From NCBI RefSeq assembly GCF_029892105.1, contig NZ_JARZAJ010000014.1, positions 1 through 64,000 on the forward strand: a stretch of 64,000 nt of DNA, in the 5' to 3' direction. Below, one piece after another: positions 55,340 to 63,252 of the stretch (position 1 is its first letter; every line of letters begins with the position of its first letter). Source of the DNA: Kitasatospora sp. GP82. GTDB lineage: Bacteria > Actinomycetota > Actinomycetes > Streptomycetales > Streptomycetaceae. The notes beneath the pieces were generated by a model that was given only the letters and a program-made list of their open reading frames with translations, was not told the DNA's origin and ran no database searches. Position numbers and translations under genes: made by a program.

Positions 55340-56866
55340 CTACCCGTCTGCGGTTGCCGATTGGGCCTGGATGCCCTGGAGCGCGGCCACCAGGGCATCC
55401 ACGTCCTGCACGGTGTTGTACAGGGCCAGCGAGGCCCGGACGGCGCTCTGCAGACCGAAGGCGGCCAGCGCCGGCTGCGCGCAGTGGTGTCCGGCGCGCA
55501 CCGCGATGCCCTGCTGGTCGAGTGCCCCGGCCAGCGCGATCGGGTCGGTCCCGGCGAGCATGAAGGTCAGCACCCCGATCTTCCCCGGCGCGTTGCCGAT
55601 CAGCTGCAGCCCGGGGACGGCTGCCAGCGCACCCATCGCGTACGCGGTGAGCTGCTCCTCGTATGCGGCGGCGGCCTCCCGGTCCAGCCCGGCGAGGTAG
55701 TGCAGGGCCGCCCGCAGCCCGGCGACCCCGGCGATATGGCCGGTGCCCGCTTCGAGCCGGTGCGGGATCGGGGCGTACGTGGTCTCCTCGAAACTCACCG
55801 AGTCGATCATGTTGCCGCCGCCCTGCCAGGGAGGCATGGCCTCCAGCAGTTCGCGCTTGCCGAACAGTACCCCGATCCCGGTCGGGGCGAAGATCTTGTG
55901 CCCCGAGAAGGCGTAGAAGTCGGCGTCCAGCGCGGTGACGTCCACCGGGAAGTGACTCACCGCCTGCGCGCCGTCGACCAGTACCCTGGCGCCGTACCGA
56001 TGGGCGAGCGCGGTCATCTCGGCCACCGGCGGGACGGTTCCCAGCACGTTGGAGGCATGGGTCAGGGCGACCAGCTTGGTCCGGGAGCCGAGCAGGTCCC
56101 GGTACGCGTCCTGGTCCAGCTGTCCGTCGGGGAGCAGCGGGATCGGCCGGATCCTCGCCCGGCGCTCCTCGGCGATCAGCTGCCAGGGCACCAGGTTGGA
56201 GTGGTGCTCGGCCGCCGAGACGAGGATCTCGTCGCCCACGCCCAGGTTGGCGCGACCCCAGCTCTGCGCCACCAGGTTGACGGCCTCGGTCGTCCCCCGG
56301 ACGAAGACGATCTCGCCCTGGTCCCGGGTGCCGAGCAGGTCGGCCGCCGCCTGACGCCCCTCCTCGTACACCTGGGTGGCCTGCTTGGCCAGGCTGTGCG
56401 CACCGCGGTGGACATTGGAGGTGCCCATCGAGTAGTGCTCGGCGACGGCCTCGGTCACCTGGCGGGGCTTGAGCGTGGTGGCGCCGTTGTCCAGCCATAC
56501 CAGCGGGCGGCCGTTCACCTCCCGGTGCAGCTGGGGGAAGTCCCGCCGGACGGCCTCGACATCGAAGCCGCTCGGCGGTGCCGACGGTGGAGCCGAGGGC
56601 GGCGTCACCGTGGGCGTCTCGGCAGGCTGCTGCGGCAGCCAGTACCGGGGTGCGCCCGCCGCATGGGCGAGCGCCGCAGGCAGCGGGCAGGAGTCCGGGG
56701 TCAGAAGCGCCCCCGGCTGCGGGAGTCCCTGTGGCATACCTGCCTCCGCCGGCGCGCCGGTGGTCGGCACAGCTCGCTGCGCCGGGACTCCGCCGGTCAA
56801 ACCGGCCGGAACAGCCGCGAGTTGACCCGCCCCGGTGCCGCGCCCGAATCCGTCAGGAGTAGTCAT
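55340..56866 (-). CDS. Cysteine desulfurase (SufS-type), predicted encapsulin cargo
   Basis: A 508-residue PLP enzyme. From about residue 100 it is a class V aminotransferase-fold SufS/CsdA-like desulfurase: 'FPQLHREVNGRPLVWLDNGATTLKP', PLP Lys324 in 'FYAFSGHKIFAPTG', and the persulfide-forming Cys462 in 'VRAGHHCAQPAL'. It removes sulfur from cysteine to give alanine and a protein persulfide. Residues 1-100 are disordered, Gly/Ala/Pro-rich and contain conserved-looking segments ('GLPQPGALLTPDSCPLPAALAHA', 'RYWLPQQP'). This is the cargo-loading type of tail seen on desulfurases packed in Family 2 encapsulins. The ATG lies 14 nt inside the encapsulin gene's end, so the two are translationally coupled. 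Confidence 0.93.
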   Translation of the reverse strand: MTTPDGFGRGTGAGQLAAVPAGLTGGVPAQRAVPTTGAPAEAGMPQGLPQPGALLTPDSCPLPAALAHAAGAPRYWLPQQPAETPTVTPPSAPPSAPPSGFDVEAVRRDFPQLHREVNGRPLVWLDNGATTLKPRQVTEAVAEHYSMGTSNVHRGAHSLAKQATQVYEEGRQAAADLLGTRDQGEIVFVRGTTEAVNLVAQSWGRANLGVGDEILVSAAEHHSNLVPWQLIAEERRARIRPIPLLPDGQLDQDAYRDLLGSRTKLVALTHASNVLGTVPPVAEMTALAHRYGARVLVDGAQAVSHFPVDVTALDADFYAFSGHKIFAPTGIGVLFGKRELLEAMPPWQGGGNMIDSVSFEETTYAPIPHRLEAGTGHIAGVAGLRAALHYLAGLDREAAAAYEEQLTAYAMGALAAVPGLQLIGNAPGKIGVLTFMLAGTDPIALAGALDQQGIAVRAGHHCAQPALAAFGLQSAVRASLALYNTVQDVDALVAALQGIQAQSATADG

Positions 56867-58262
56867 AGTAGTTCGACACCTCGACGTTCTGGAGCACCGC
56901 GATGGCGTCGTCCACCAGCGCGGCGGTCGAGAAGTAGCTGGTCACCAGGTACGAGGTGATGGCCTGGCGGTCGACACCCATCGGACGCACCGACAGGCCC
57001 GGCTCCACCTCGTCCGGAACCTTCGCCGGACGCAGGCCCACCACACCCTGCTCGGCCTCGCCGACCCGCATCAGCAGGATGTTGGTGGTGCCGGGCGCCG
57101 AGTTGCCCGAGCCCTTGAGGTCCAGCTTGTCGGAGGGCAGCAGCGGCACGCCGCGCCAGGTCAGGAACGGGCTGCCGAAGAGCTCCACGATCTGCGGCGG
57201 CACCCCGCGCCGGGTGCACTCGCGCCCGAACGCGGCGATCGCCCTGGGGTGGGCCAGGAAGAACGCGGGCTGCTTCCAGACCCGGGCGAGCAGCTCGTCC
57301 ATGTCGTCCGGCGTCGGCGCGCCCTTGCGAGTGTGCACCCGCTGGCCGGGCACGACGTTGTTGAGCAGCCCGTACTCGGGGTGGTTGAGCATCTCCCACT
57401 CCTGGCGCTCGCGCAGCGCCTCGGCGGTCAGCCGCAGCTGCGCCTGGACCTGGTCGATCGAGGAGTTGTAGATGTCGGAGACCCGGGTGTGCACCTTCAG
57501 GACGGTCTGAGCGATGCTCAGCTCGTACTCGCGGGGGCTCTCCTCGTAGTCCACGAAGGTCTGAGGCAGCTCGGGCTCGCCGTTGTGGCCGGAGGTCAGG
57601 TCGATCGGGTGCTCCCGGTCGGCCGGGCCCTGGCCGTTGGCGGCGTACGCCTCCAGCTGGGTGCGCAACGCGGGCTCCCGGTCGGCCAGTTCGGCGAGCA
57701 TCCGCCGGTCGAGCGAGAGCACCGTACACGGGGTGACCGCCCTGACCTGGTACGGCATCGCCTCGCCGCGCGCCCAGGCGGCGGCGTCGAAGAAGTCGCC
57801 GTCGCCGAGCATGGCGAGCAGGGCGTCCTCGCCGTACTGGCCGGTGGCGCGCTTCTCGGCGCGGCCGAACGCGATGATGTGCAGCTGACCGGCAGGGGCG
57901 TCGGCGTCGGCGATGAGTCCGCCGGGCTCGACCTCGCGCTGCACGAAGCCGTTGGCGAGGGCGCTCAGCAGCGGGCTCGCCAGCTCGCGGAGGAAGGCGA
58001 TCTCGCGGAGGTCCTCGGCGATCACCCGGGCGGCGCCGCCACCGTCGGTGTAGGTGCTGATCAGCCCGTCGCCGAGGATGAAGCCCCGTCGCCGGTTGAC
58101 CCGGTAGACACCGGCCTCCAGGTCCACCCAGGGCAGCGCGCGCAGCAGGTAGCGGGGGGTGATCCCGAGCATCTGCGGCGCGGTCTTGGTGGTGGTGGCC
58201 AGGTTCCTCGCGGCGGAGGTACTGAGGCTCTGCTGGTTCTGCTGAACGGTCTCGGTGGTCAT
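56853..58262 (-). CDS. eshA: Family 2B encapsulin shell protein (EshA-like) with cyclic-nucleotide-binding-like domain
   Basis: A 469-residue shell protein. Residues 1-80 are the N-terminal arm ('ARNLATTTKTAPQMLGITPRYLLRALPW', 'YRVNRR'). About 85-210 is an inserted cyclic-nucleotide-binding-like domain ('IAEDLREIAFLRELASPLL', 'LGDGDFFDAAAWARG', 'YQVRAVTPCTVLSLDRRML'). About 240-469 is the HK97-type shell fold ('LSIAQTVLKVHTRVSDIYN', 'WEMLNHPEYGLLNNV', 'MRVGEAEQGVVGLRPAKVPDE', 'VSYFSTAAL'). It should self-assemble into a hollow particle that holds the desulfurase. EshA of Streptomyces belongs here and is linked to sporulation and antibiotic production. The ATG at 58262 has a modest AGGACC-type RBS. 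A 360-bp upstream region carries dyads and 16-bp repeats. Confidence 0.93.
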   Translation of the reverse strand: MTTETVQQNQQSLSTSAARNLATTTKTAPQMLGITPRYLLRALPWVDLEAGVYRVNRRRGFILGDGLISTYTDGGGAARVIAEDLREIAFLRELASPLLSALANGFVQREVEPGGLIADADAPAGQLHIIAFGRAEKRATGQYGEDALLAMLGDGDFFDAAAWARGEAMPYQVRAVTPCTVLSLDRRMLAELADREPALRTQLEAYAANGQGPADREHPIDLTSGHNGEPELPQTFVDYEESPREYELSIAQTVLKVHTRVSDIYNSSIDQVQAQLRLTAEALRERQEWEMLNHPEYGLLNNVVPGQRVHTRKGAPTPDDMDELLARVWKQPAFFLAHPRAIAAFGRECTRRGVPPQIVELFGSPFLTWRGVPLLPSDKLDLKGSGNSAPGTTNILLMRVGEAEQGVVGLRPAKVPDEVEPGLSVRPMGVDRQAITSYLVTSYFSTAALVDDAIAVLQNVEVSNYYDYS

Positions 58263-58629
58263 GGCTGGTCCTGGTCCTTGTCCTTGGTCCGGAGAACTGA
58301 GGAGACGTCAGAACGCTTGCTGCGGACGGAAGATCCGCTCTCTGCGCGTTCGCCAGGACGATTGTTGCGGCAGCATTGCATTGGCGTGAGCATGTTCGAT
58401 TACGCCAATTGGTTCCGGTGCGCAGCATTGGGCATGTGCTCCGTGAAACTCAGCCAAAAGTGTGAGTTAAGCTATAAGCGGGGATGAGATGTTCGAAAGC
58501 TCCCCTTGGGAATCCCTCGATCCGGGATTGCCTCGATCCGGGATTGCCTCGACACGGGATCGGCTCGACACGGGATCGGCTCGACACGGGATCGGCTCGA
58601 TCGGCTCGCGGCCGAGGCGATCCCGCCGG
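58263..58629. promoter_or_regulatory. Encapsulin upstream region with dyads
   Basis: This holds the promoter of the encapsulin operon (minus strand). Two dyads are visible: ATTGGCGT at 58380-58387 with ACGCCAAT at 58402-58409, and AACTCA at 58447-58452 with TGAGTT at 58463-58468. The DNA around 58440-58480 is AT-richer than its flanks. The 16-bp tandem repeat to the right is listed separately. Sites are inferred. Confidence 0.5.
58516..58604. repeat. Tandem 16-bp repeat array
   Basis: Five head-to-tail 16-mers: two copies of CTCGATCCGGGATTGC (58516-58547) and three of CTCGACACGGGATCGG (58548-58595), then a partial unit to 58604. There are no unique spacers, so this is not a CRISPR array. It lies between the SixA-like gene and the encapsulin promoter. 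Confidence 0.9.
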
Positions 58630-59154
58630 TCAGCCCTTCGGTCCGCGGGGGACGACGAAGTCGGTCAGTACCGCGGATCCTTCGTGGGCCTGCGCCCAAG
58701 TCCCGCCCATCGCGAGCAGGGCGAGGGCGGAGGTCGGGAACTTCTGCTCCGCCCGCTCCCGGGTGTCGCCGAGCGCCTCACCGGCGAGTGCCAGCGTCAG
58801 CTCCTGCACCCCCGGGCTGTGGCCGACCAGCAGCAGGCACCGGACATGGCGGGGCACCTCGTGCAGCACGGCGAGCAGCTCGGGCACGCTCGCGCCGTAC
58901 AGCCGTTCGTCGTAGGCGGGCACGGGGACGGTGCCCAGCTCCGTCGCGGCCAGCTCCCAGGTGTCCTGGGTACGGCGGGCGGGCGAGCACAGGACCGCGT
59001 CCGGGACGCACCCGGCCGCGCGCAGCCACCGTCCGGCAGCCGGGGCGTCGCGCAACCCCCGTGCGGCCAGCGGCCGGTCGCGGTCGGCCACGTCCGGCCA
59101 GGCGGACTTGGCGTGCCGCAGCACGATCAGGAGCCGGGGTGTTTCCACCGTCAT
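58630..59154 (-). CDS. SixA-like histidine phosphatase
   Basis: A 174-residue histidine phosphatase. The RHG motif is the SixA variant 'LIVLRHAKSAW'; the second His lies in 'LLLVGHSPGVQEL'. Arg and other pocket residues are in 'LCSPARRTQDTW' and 'ERLYGAS'. SixA enzymes remove phosphate from phosphohistidine on phosphotransfer proteins; related forms act on small phosphoesters. It has no signal peptide and is cytosolic. It is transcribed in the same direction as the encapsulin operon but is separated by the repeats. Confidence 0.92.
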   Translation of the reverse strand: MTVETPRLLIVLRHAKSAWPDVADRDRPLAARGLRDAPAAGRWLRAAGCVPDAVLCSPARRTQDTWELAATELGTVPVPAYDERLYGASVPELLAVLHEVPRHVRCLLLVGHSPGVQELTLALAGEALGDTRERAEQKFPTSALALLAMGGTWAQAHEGSAVLTDFVVPRGPKG

Positions 59155-59628
59155 ACCTTCCAGCCTGACAGGACCCGACAGCTGCTGCCTGTCCCGGCCG
59201 AGCCGCCGTCACCATTCCAGCATGGCTGATGCGGCTCGGTGGAGCGACACTGGAGAGCCAGGGGCGATGTCGTTCGCCCTCGACCGCGCACGCCGCGGCG
59301 CCGATGGCCTCTGGCCGACTCGGGCACAAGGGCCGTGCGGGAGGCCGTCATGAACGCGCGCGACCACCTTGCGGCCACCCCCAGCGCCCCGGCCGGCCGG
59401 CTGCACCCACTGCCACCGCCCGGACCGTGCCACAGCAGGATCCGCACGTTCGGCGCGCCGCCGGATCACGCCGTGCGGCAGCAGTCGCGGGTCCAGCCGG
59501 TCGTCCGGGGATGCGTCACGGCTGGTGAGGCGGAGGCTGTCCCAGCCCGGCGGGGCACCGCCGCCGGCGCGGTCTACGGCAGGCCTGAGCATGGCCGGCC
59601 AACCGAACGCCCCCAGAGGGAGGAAGCC
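59155..59628. other. Intergenic region, no clear gene
   Basis: About 470 bp between divergent genes. Long open frames are present on both strands because of the GC content, but none shows coding-like usage with an RBS. The right end carries GGGAGGAAG before the TTG start at 59629. Confidence 0.5.
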
Positions 59629-60417
59629 TTGCGTCTCACCGATGATCGCACCGGCCGCACCGCCGAGCTCAGCCCCGCGCACCGAGGCCTGCTGCGCGTC
59701 CGCGTCCACGCCGGGAGTCCACAGCGCCCCTTCGACCTGTCGGACCTGCGCGCCCTGCTCACCGCCGATGTGCTCCGCCGGGTCTGTGAGCTCGGCGGCA
59801 ACCAGGTCGATGCGGTGCTCCGGCTGCCCGATGCCCCGGCCGAACAGCTCACAGCCTTCGGCCGCGACGCGGACCTGCTGGGTATCTACCTGCCCGGCTC
59901 CGACGCACCCGACGGCCCGGCCGATGTCCGCGTCGTCGCAGAGCACGCCGCGGTCGGCGACACCCCGGACGGCATCGTCATCGGCACCGGCCCCGCGCTC
60001 GCACCGCCGCCGGGCGACGGCGCGCCCCGCGCCCTCGGCTTCCTGGAGGATCTCGACGTGGAGCCGCTCGCCGTACGCCTCGCGCTGCTGAGCCATGCCC
60101 ACCGCGCGCCCGTGGCACTCACCCGACGGATGCTCACCGACGCCCAGAAGACCCTCCGGCAGTGGCGGAACCTGGTCGCCGACTGGGCACAGGAGCCGTC
60201 CAGGCCAGCCCTCGCCGACCCCGTACGCCGCGCCCTCGCCGCCCTGGAGCGCGACCTGGACGTCACCGCCGCCCTGTCCGAACTGGATCGGCTGACGGCC
60301 GGCCCCGAGCCGGAGGGTGCCAGGTTCGAGACCTTCGTCCGTCTGGACCGCGTCCTCGGCCTGGAACTTCCCGGACTGATCGGCCAGGCCGATCCACCAC
60401 CACCCCGCTCCTTCTGA
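59629..60417 (+). CDS. Degenerate cysteinyl-tRNA synthetase-like protein
   Basis: A 262-residue protein that follows the order of CysRS but lacks its catalytic motifs. Near the start, 'LLRVRVHAGSPQRPFDLSDL' then 'RALLTADVLRRVCELGGNQV' mirrors the CysRS region with 'DVLRRYLRYRGYQV', yet the HIGH motif is replaced. No KMSKS motif is present. The C-terminal part 'EPLAVRLALLSHAHRAPVAL' followed by 'TRRMLTDAQKTLRQWRNLVAD' looks like the linker into the DALR-type helical domain, ending 'FETFVRLDRVLGLELPGLIG'. It cannot activate cysteine in the normal way; binding of tRNA or cysteine is open. The TTG start is fixed by GGGAGGAAG. It lies near the desulfurase encapsulin operon. Confidence 0.75.
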   Translation: MRLTDDRTGRTAELSPAHRGLLRVRVHAGSPQRPFDLSDLRALLTADVLRRVCELGGNQVDAVLRLPDAPAEQLTAFGRDADLLGIYLPGSDAPDGPADVRVVAEHAAVGDTPDGIVIGTGPALAPPPGDGAPRALGFLEDLDVEPLAVRLALLSHAHRAPVALTRRMLTDAQKTLRQWRNLVADWAQEPSRPALADPVRRALAALERDLDVTAALSELDRLTAGPEPEGARFETFVRLDRVLGLELPGLIGQADPPPPRSF

Positions 60418-60555
60418 TCGCCGGTCCGGTCGGCGCCGGGGAATTGCGCGCATGCCACCTCCCCTGCCCCACGGTGCTCCGGAGAGCGGAGGCCTCTCTC
60501 CCACTTGACACCCTGAGGCCGACCGGGAGCCCGCGGATGGCATGATGACCCCGCC

Positions 60556-61566
60556 ATGTCGTCAGCCCTTCCCGTCGCGCTGCTGCCGGTGCGAGCCGCT
60601 CTCGACCTTCGCGTACTGCGGGCCGTGCCCTTCGCGACGGTGTGCGTCGTGCTGTCCGCGACCGGACATGTACTCGCGTCCGGCTGTCCGGTGCCGGTGT
60701 CCGCCCTGCTGCTCGGGTGGTTGGCGGTGTGCGCGGGCGCGGTCGTGCTGGCGGGCCGGGAGCGTTCGTTGCGCGAGATCTCCGGCGGCCTTGCGGTCGG
60801 CGAGGTGGCACTGCACCTGCTCTTCCACAGCGCACAGGACCTGCTCTTCCACAGCGCACAGGCCGGGGCATCGGGCAGCGCCGGCATACCAGGCGGGCGA
60901 GGCATGCCCGGCATGGCGATGGCCGGGCGGACGGCCCCCGGGGCCGGTGTGCCGGGACAGTTCGGCATGCGCCTGATGAGTACGACCGCCGGCCCCGCGA
61001 TGGCGACGCCGTCCGGTGCCGGGCGGACGGTGCTGCGGACCGCAACGGGCCCGCACATGGTGGTCGCGGCCGCGCCGCACGCGGTCGTCGGGTGGCATAC
61101 GGCGTTCATGGGAGTGAGCCCGGCGATGCTCGCCACGCACCTCGTGGCCGCACTGGCGGCGGCCTGGTGGCTGCGCCGCGGCGAGGCCGCCCTCTGGCGG
61201 TTGGTGCGGCTGACCGCCAAGGCCGCGCAGACCACGGCGCGGGCGTGCACCACCGCGCTCGGCGTTGCGCTGACGCTGGCCGCTGCGCTGGTGGGCGCCC
61301 TGAGCGGCCTGGGGCACAGGCCGGTACGGACGACGGCGGACGGCGGGCAGCGCAGGCTGCCCGCCGCGGCGTTCATGCGGCACTGTGTGATCCGTCGCGG
61401 CCCGCCGAGGGAGGCCGTCGCGGTCCGACTGCTGCTGTGGCACGCGTCGGCATCCCGGTGCACCGGCGAGTCCGGGCGGGGGTGCGGGGCGTGCGCATGC
61501 CGGGTCCGGCCGCGGCTTCCGTTCCCCCTGCCTCTCGGGTACGCCCGGCCGCTCGCCTCCGCCTGA
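60556..61566 (+). CDS. His/Met-rich integral membrane protein next to YcnI
   Basis: A 336-residue membrane protein with about five to six hydrophobic segments (about 24-45, 50-68, 75-92, 175-205 and 230-260). Between the third and fourth lies a Gly/Met/His-rich loop ('GIPGGRGMPGMAMAG', and 'HSAQ' units) that could bind copper. A 24-bp tandem duplication at 60815-60862 doubles the peptide 'LLFHSAQ'. The C-terminal 60 residues are Arg/Cys-rich and unlike a folded domain. It precedes the YcnI copper protein by 57 bp in the same direction, so the two probably form an operon. Start ATG has a weak RBS. Confidence 0.78.
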   Translation: MSSALPVALLPVRAALDLRVLRAVPFATVCVVLSATGHVLASGCPVPVSALLLGWLAVCAGAVVLAGRERSLREISGGLAVGEVALHLLFHSAQDLLFHSAQAGASGSAGIPGGRGMPGMAMAGRTAPGAGVPGQFGMRLMSTTAGPAMATPSGAGRTVLRTATGPHMVVAAAPHAVVGWHTAFMGVSPAMLATHLVAALAAAWWLRRGEAALWRLVRLTAKAAQTTARACTTALGVALTLAAALVGALSGLGHRPVRTTADGGQRRLPAAAFMRHCVIRRGPPREAVAVRLLLWHASASRCTGESGRGCGACACRVRPRLPFPLPLGYARPLASA

Positions 61567-61623
61567 CCGGCGGACGACGGCCGTCCTTCGCGTGCCCCCG
61601 CTCCGGACGGAGAAGTCCCAACC

Positions 61624-62379
61624 ATGTCCAAGAACGTCCGCCTGCCCCGCCGCGCCGCGACCCTCGCCGCGCTGGCCTCGGCCACCGTGCTGCTCGTCGC
61701 GGGTCCGGCATCCGCGCACGTCACCGTCCAGCCGTCGTCGGCCGCGCAGGGAGCAGCCGACCAGTCCTTCGCGTTCCGGGTGCCGAACGAGGACGACAAG
61801 GCCGGTACGGTCAAGGTCGAGCTCTTCTTCCCGACCGACCACCCCGTCCCCTCGGTGCTGCTGGCAGCGGTGCCCGGCTGGACCGACCAGATCGAGACCA
61901 CCAAGCTGGCGACTCCGATCAAGACCGACGACGGCGAGATCACCGATGTGGTGTCCCATGTGACCTGGACCGGCGGCACCATCGCGCCCGGCCACTACCA
62001 GGACTTCACCGTGGACTTCGGGCAACTGCCCACGGGCACGGACCAGCTGGTCTTCAAGACCCTCCAGACGTACTCCAACGGGAACGTGGTCCGCTGGATC
62101 GACACCACCCAGCCAGGGCAGCCGGAGCCCGAGCACCCGGCCCCGACCCTGCACCTCACCGCGGCCGCCGCCGCGGACTCACCGACAGCCGCCGCCCCCT
62201 CCGCGACGGCCGCGACGGCCGGTTCGAGCGGGAACGCCGCTGCACCCAAGAGCGCCGCGAGCGACTCGACGGCGCGGACCCTGGGCATCGTCGGCATCGC
62301 CGTCGGGGTCCTCGGCGTCGTCGCCGCGGTCGTGCGCGGCCGTCGTCGCGCCGGTGGCGACGGCAGCACCGCGCAGTGA
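61624..62379 (+). CDS. YcnI-like (DUF1775) copper-binding membrane protein
   Basis: A 251-residue exported protein. The signal peptide (about 1-31) ends 'AGPASA', which leaves His at the mature N-terminus ('HVTVQPSSAAQG'), the copper-binding residue of YcnI. The beta-sandwich runs through 'FRVPNEDDKAGTVKVELFFPTDHPVPSVL', 'HVTWTGGTIAPGHYQDFTVDFGQLP' and 'VFKTLQTYSNGNVVRWID' with the conserved Trp. A Ser/Ala linker and one C-terminal transmembrane helix ('TLGIVGIAVGVLGVVAAVV') anchor it to the membrane. It should bind Cu(II) outside the cell. GGAGAAG precedes the ATG. Confidence 0.92.
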   Translation: MSKNVRLPRRAATLAALASATVLLVAGPASAHVTVQPSSAAQGAADQSFAFRVPNEDDKAGTVKVELFFPTDHPVPSVLLAAVPGWTDQIETTKLATPIKTDDGEITDVVSHVTWTGGTIAPGHYQDFTVDFGQLPTGTDQLVFKTLQTYSNGNVVRWIDTTQPGQPEPEHPAPTLHLTAAAAADSPTAAAPSATAATAGSSGNAAAPKSAASDSTARTLGIVGIAVGVLGVVAAVVRGRRRAGGDGSTAQ

Positions 62380-62425
62380 CCCAAGGCCCGGGCCGGGACA
62401 CTCCGAGTCTCCCGGCCCGGGCCGC

Positions 62426-62554
62426 TCAGCGGATCTCGGACTCCGGGTTGGCCTCGTCCCAGGTCCGCCGCGAGTCGGCGATGGCCGGTCGATGCTCCTT
62501 CGACCAGTCGGCCAGCGCCCGCATCAGGTGGGTGAGGCTGTGCCCCAACTCCCC
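62426..62554 (-). pseudogene. Unidentified C-terminal stub
   Basis: The last 42 residues of a minus-strand frame have protein-like composition ('GHSLTHLMRALADWSKEHRP', then 'RRTWDEANPESEIR' and stop). Nothing upstream continues it. It abuts the oxygenase fragment on the other strand. I do not recognise the family. Confidence 0.35.
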
Positions 62555-62582
62555 GCGCCCGTCCGCCGATCCGCTCGGGGCG

Positions 62583-62799
62583 ATGACGGTGCATCTCCAC
62601 CACCACGGGGACGAGCAGGACTGGCACTTCGACGTCTCCGAGTACACCGTGGTCCTGCACATCCTCGCGCCCGAGGCCGGCGGCGTCCTGGAGTACGTGC
62701 CGCGCTCCCGCGCGGAGGTGGAGCAGGGCCGCGACACGCTGCGCGCCGTAGCGGCGGGGGAGCGGAACGCGTCGGTTCGCGAACTTCCCACCGTGCCAG
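62583..62799 (+). pseudogene. Fe(II)/2-oxoglutarate oxygenase fragment (BesD/HalD-like)
   Basis: About 70 residues of a plus-strand frame read 'HGDEQDWHFDVSEYTVVLHI', 'PEAGGVLEYVPRSRAEVE'. This matches the metal-binding core of small cupin-fold Fe(II)/2OG enzymes, with His-x-Asp ('HFD') as the facial ligands, which implies a hydroxylase rather than a halogenase. The N-terminal half and the distal His/Arg part are missing. It is a remnant. Confidence 0.5.
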
Positions 62800-62812
62800 G
62801 TCTTGTCGGCCG

Positions 62813-63073
62813 TCACTTCTTGCACAGGACGGTGTTGCGGGCATGCCCGTCACAGTCGACGGTCGAGGCCGGAGCGGCGGGGAACTTGTCGTCGGCCACC
62901 AGACGCTCCACGCCCTGGCGTACGCCATCAACAGAGCCGTGGGACTGCCCCGCAGAAGCGGGCAGCGTGCCGCCCACCGCCAACACGGCGGCTGTCACGG
63001 CCACCACAGCGATCCCGCGCCGACGCCCGGACGCCGAAAGAGCGCGAACATGCTGCCGAGAACGGTCGTTCAT
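62813..63073 (-). pseudogene. Serine hydrolase (beta-lactamase/carboxypeptidase type), N-terminal remnant
   Basis: An 86-residue frame starts with a signal peptide ('RRRGIAVVAVTAAVLAVGG', cleavage near 'PASA') and continues 'DGVRQGVERLVADDKFPAA'. This resembles the first helix of secreted serine hydrolases of the D-Ala-D-Ala carboxypeptidase/beta-lactamase class. It stops after 'RNTVLCKK', before the catalytic SxxK motif. It could make a short secreted peptide but looks like a truncated gene. Confidence 0.55.
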
Positions 63074-63252
63074 GAGTGAACCCCCCCTGGTGCGACCCGC
63101 TGGCCGCATCTGCGAACCGGACGCATTCAGCGTGCATGTTCAAGATCCGCTGGACCATCCAGGCAGCGGGCCCGCGCAACTGGGGTTGTCCCCCGACTAT
63201 CAGCCAGCCGCGCCCTACCCACAAGCCCGATTTCTTCAGGACCGGGTCAAGT
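63074..63252. other. Intergenic region, no gene seen
   Basis: No convincing frame, repeat or hairpin. It should contain the serine-hydrolase remnant's old promoter. Confidence 0.4.

Noticed and set aside
58516-58604. CRISPR-like array
   Set aside because: Repeats are contiguous 16-mers without unique spacers and there are no cas genes.
59151-59447. Glycosyltransferase N-terminal stub (minus strand, starts MRILLWH)
   Set aside because: Only the first seven residues resemble such proteins. The rest has no coding character and no RBS is present.
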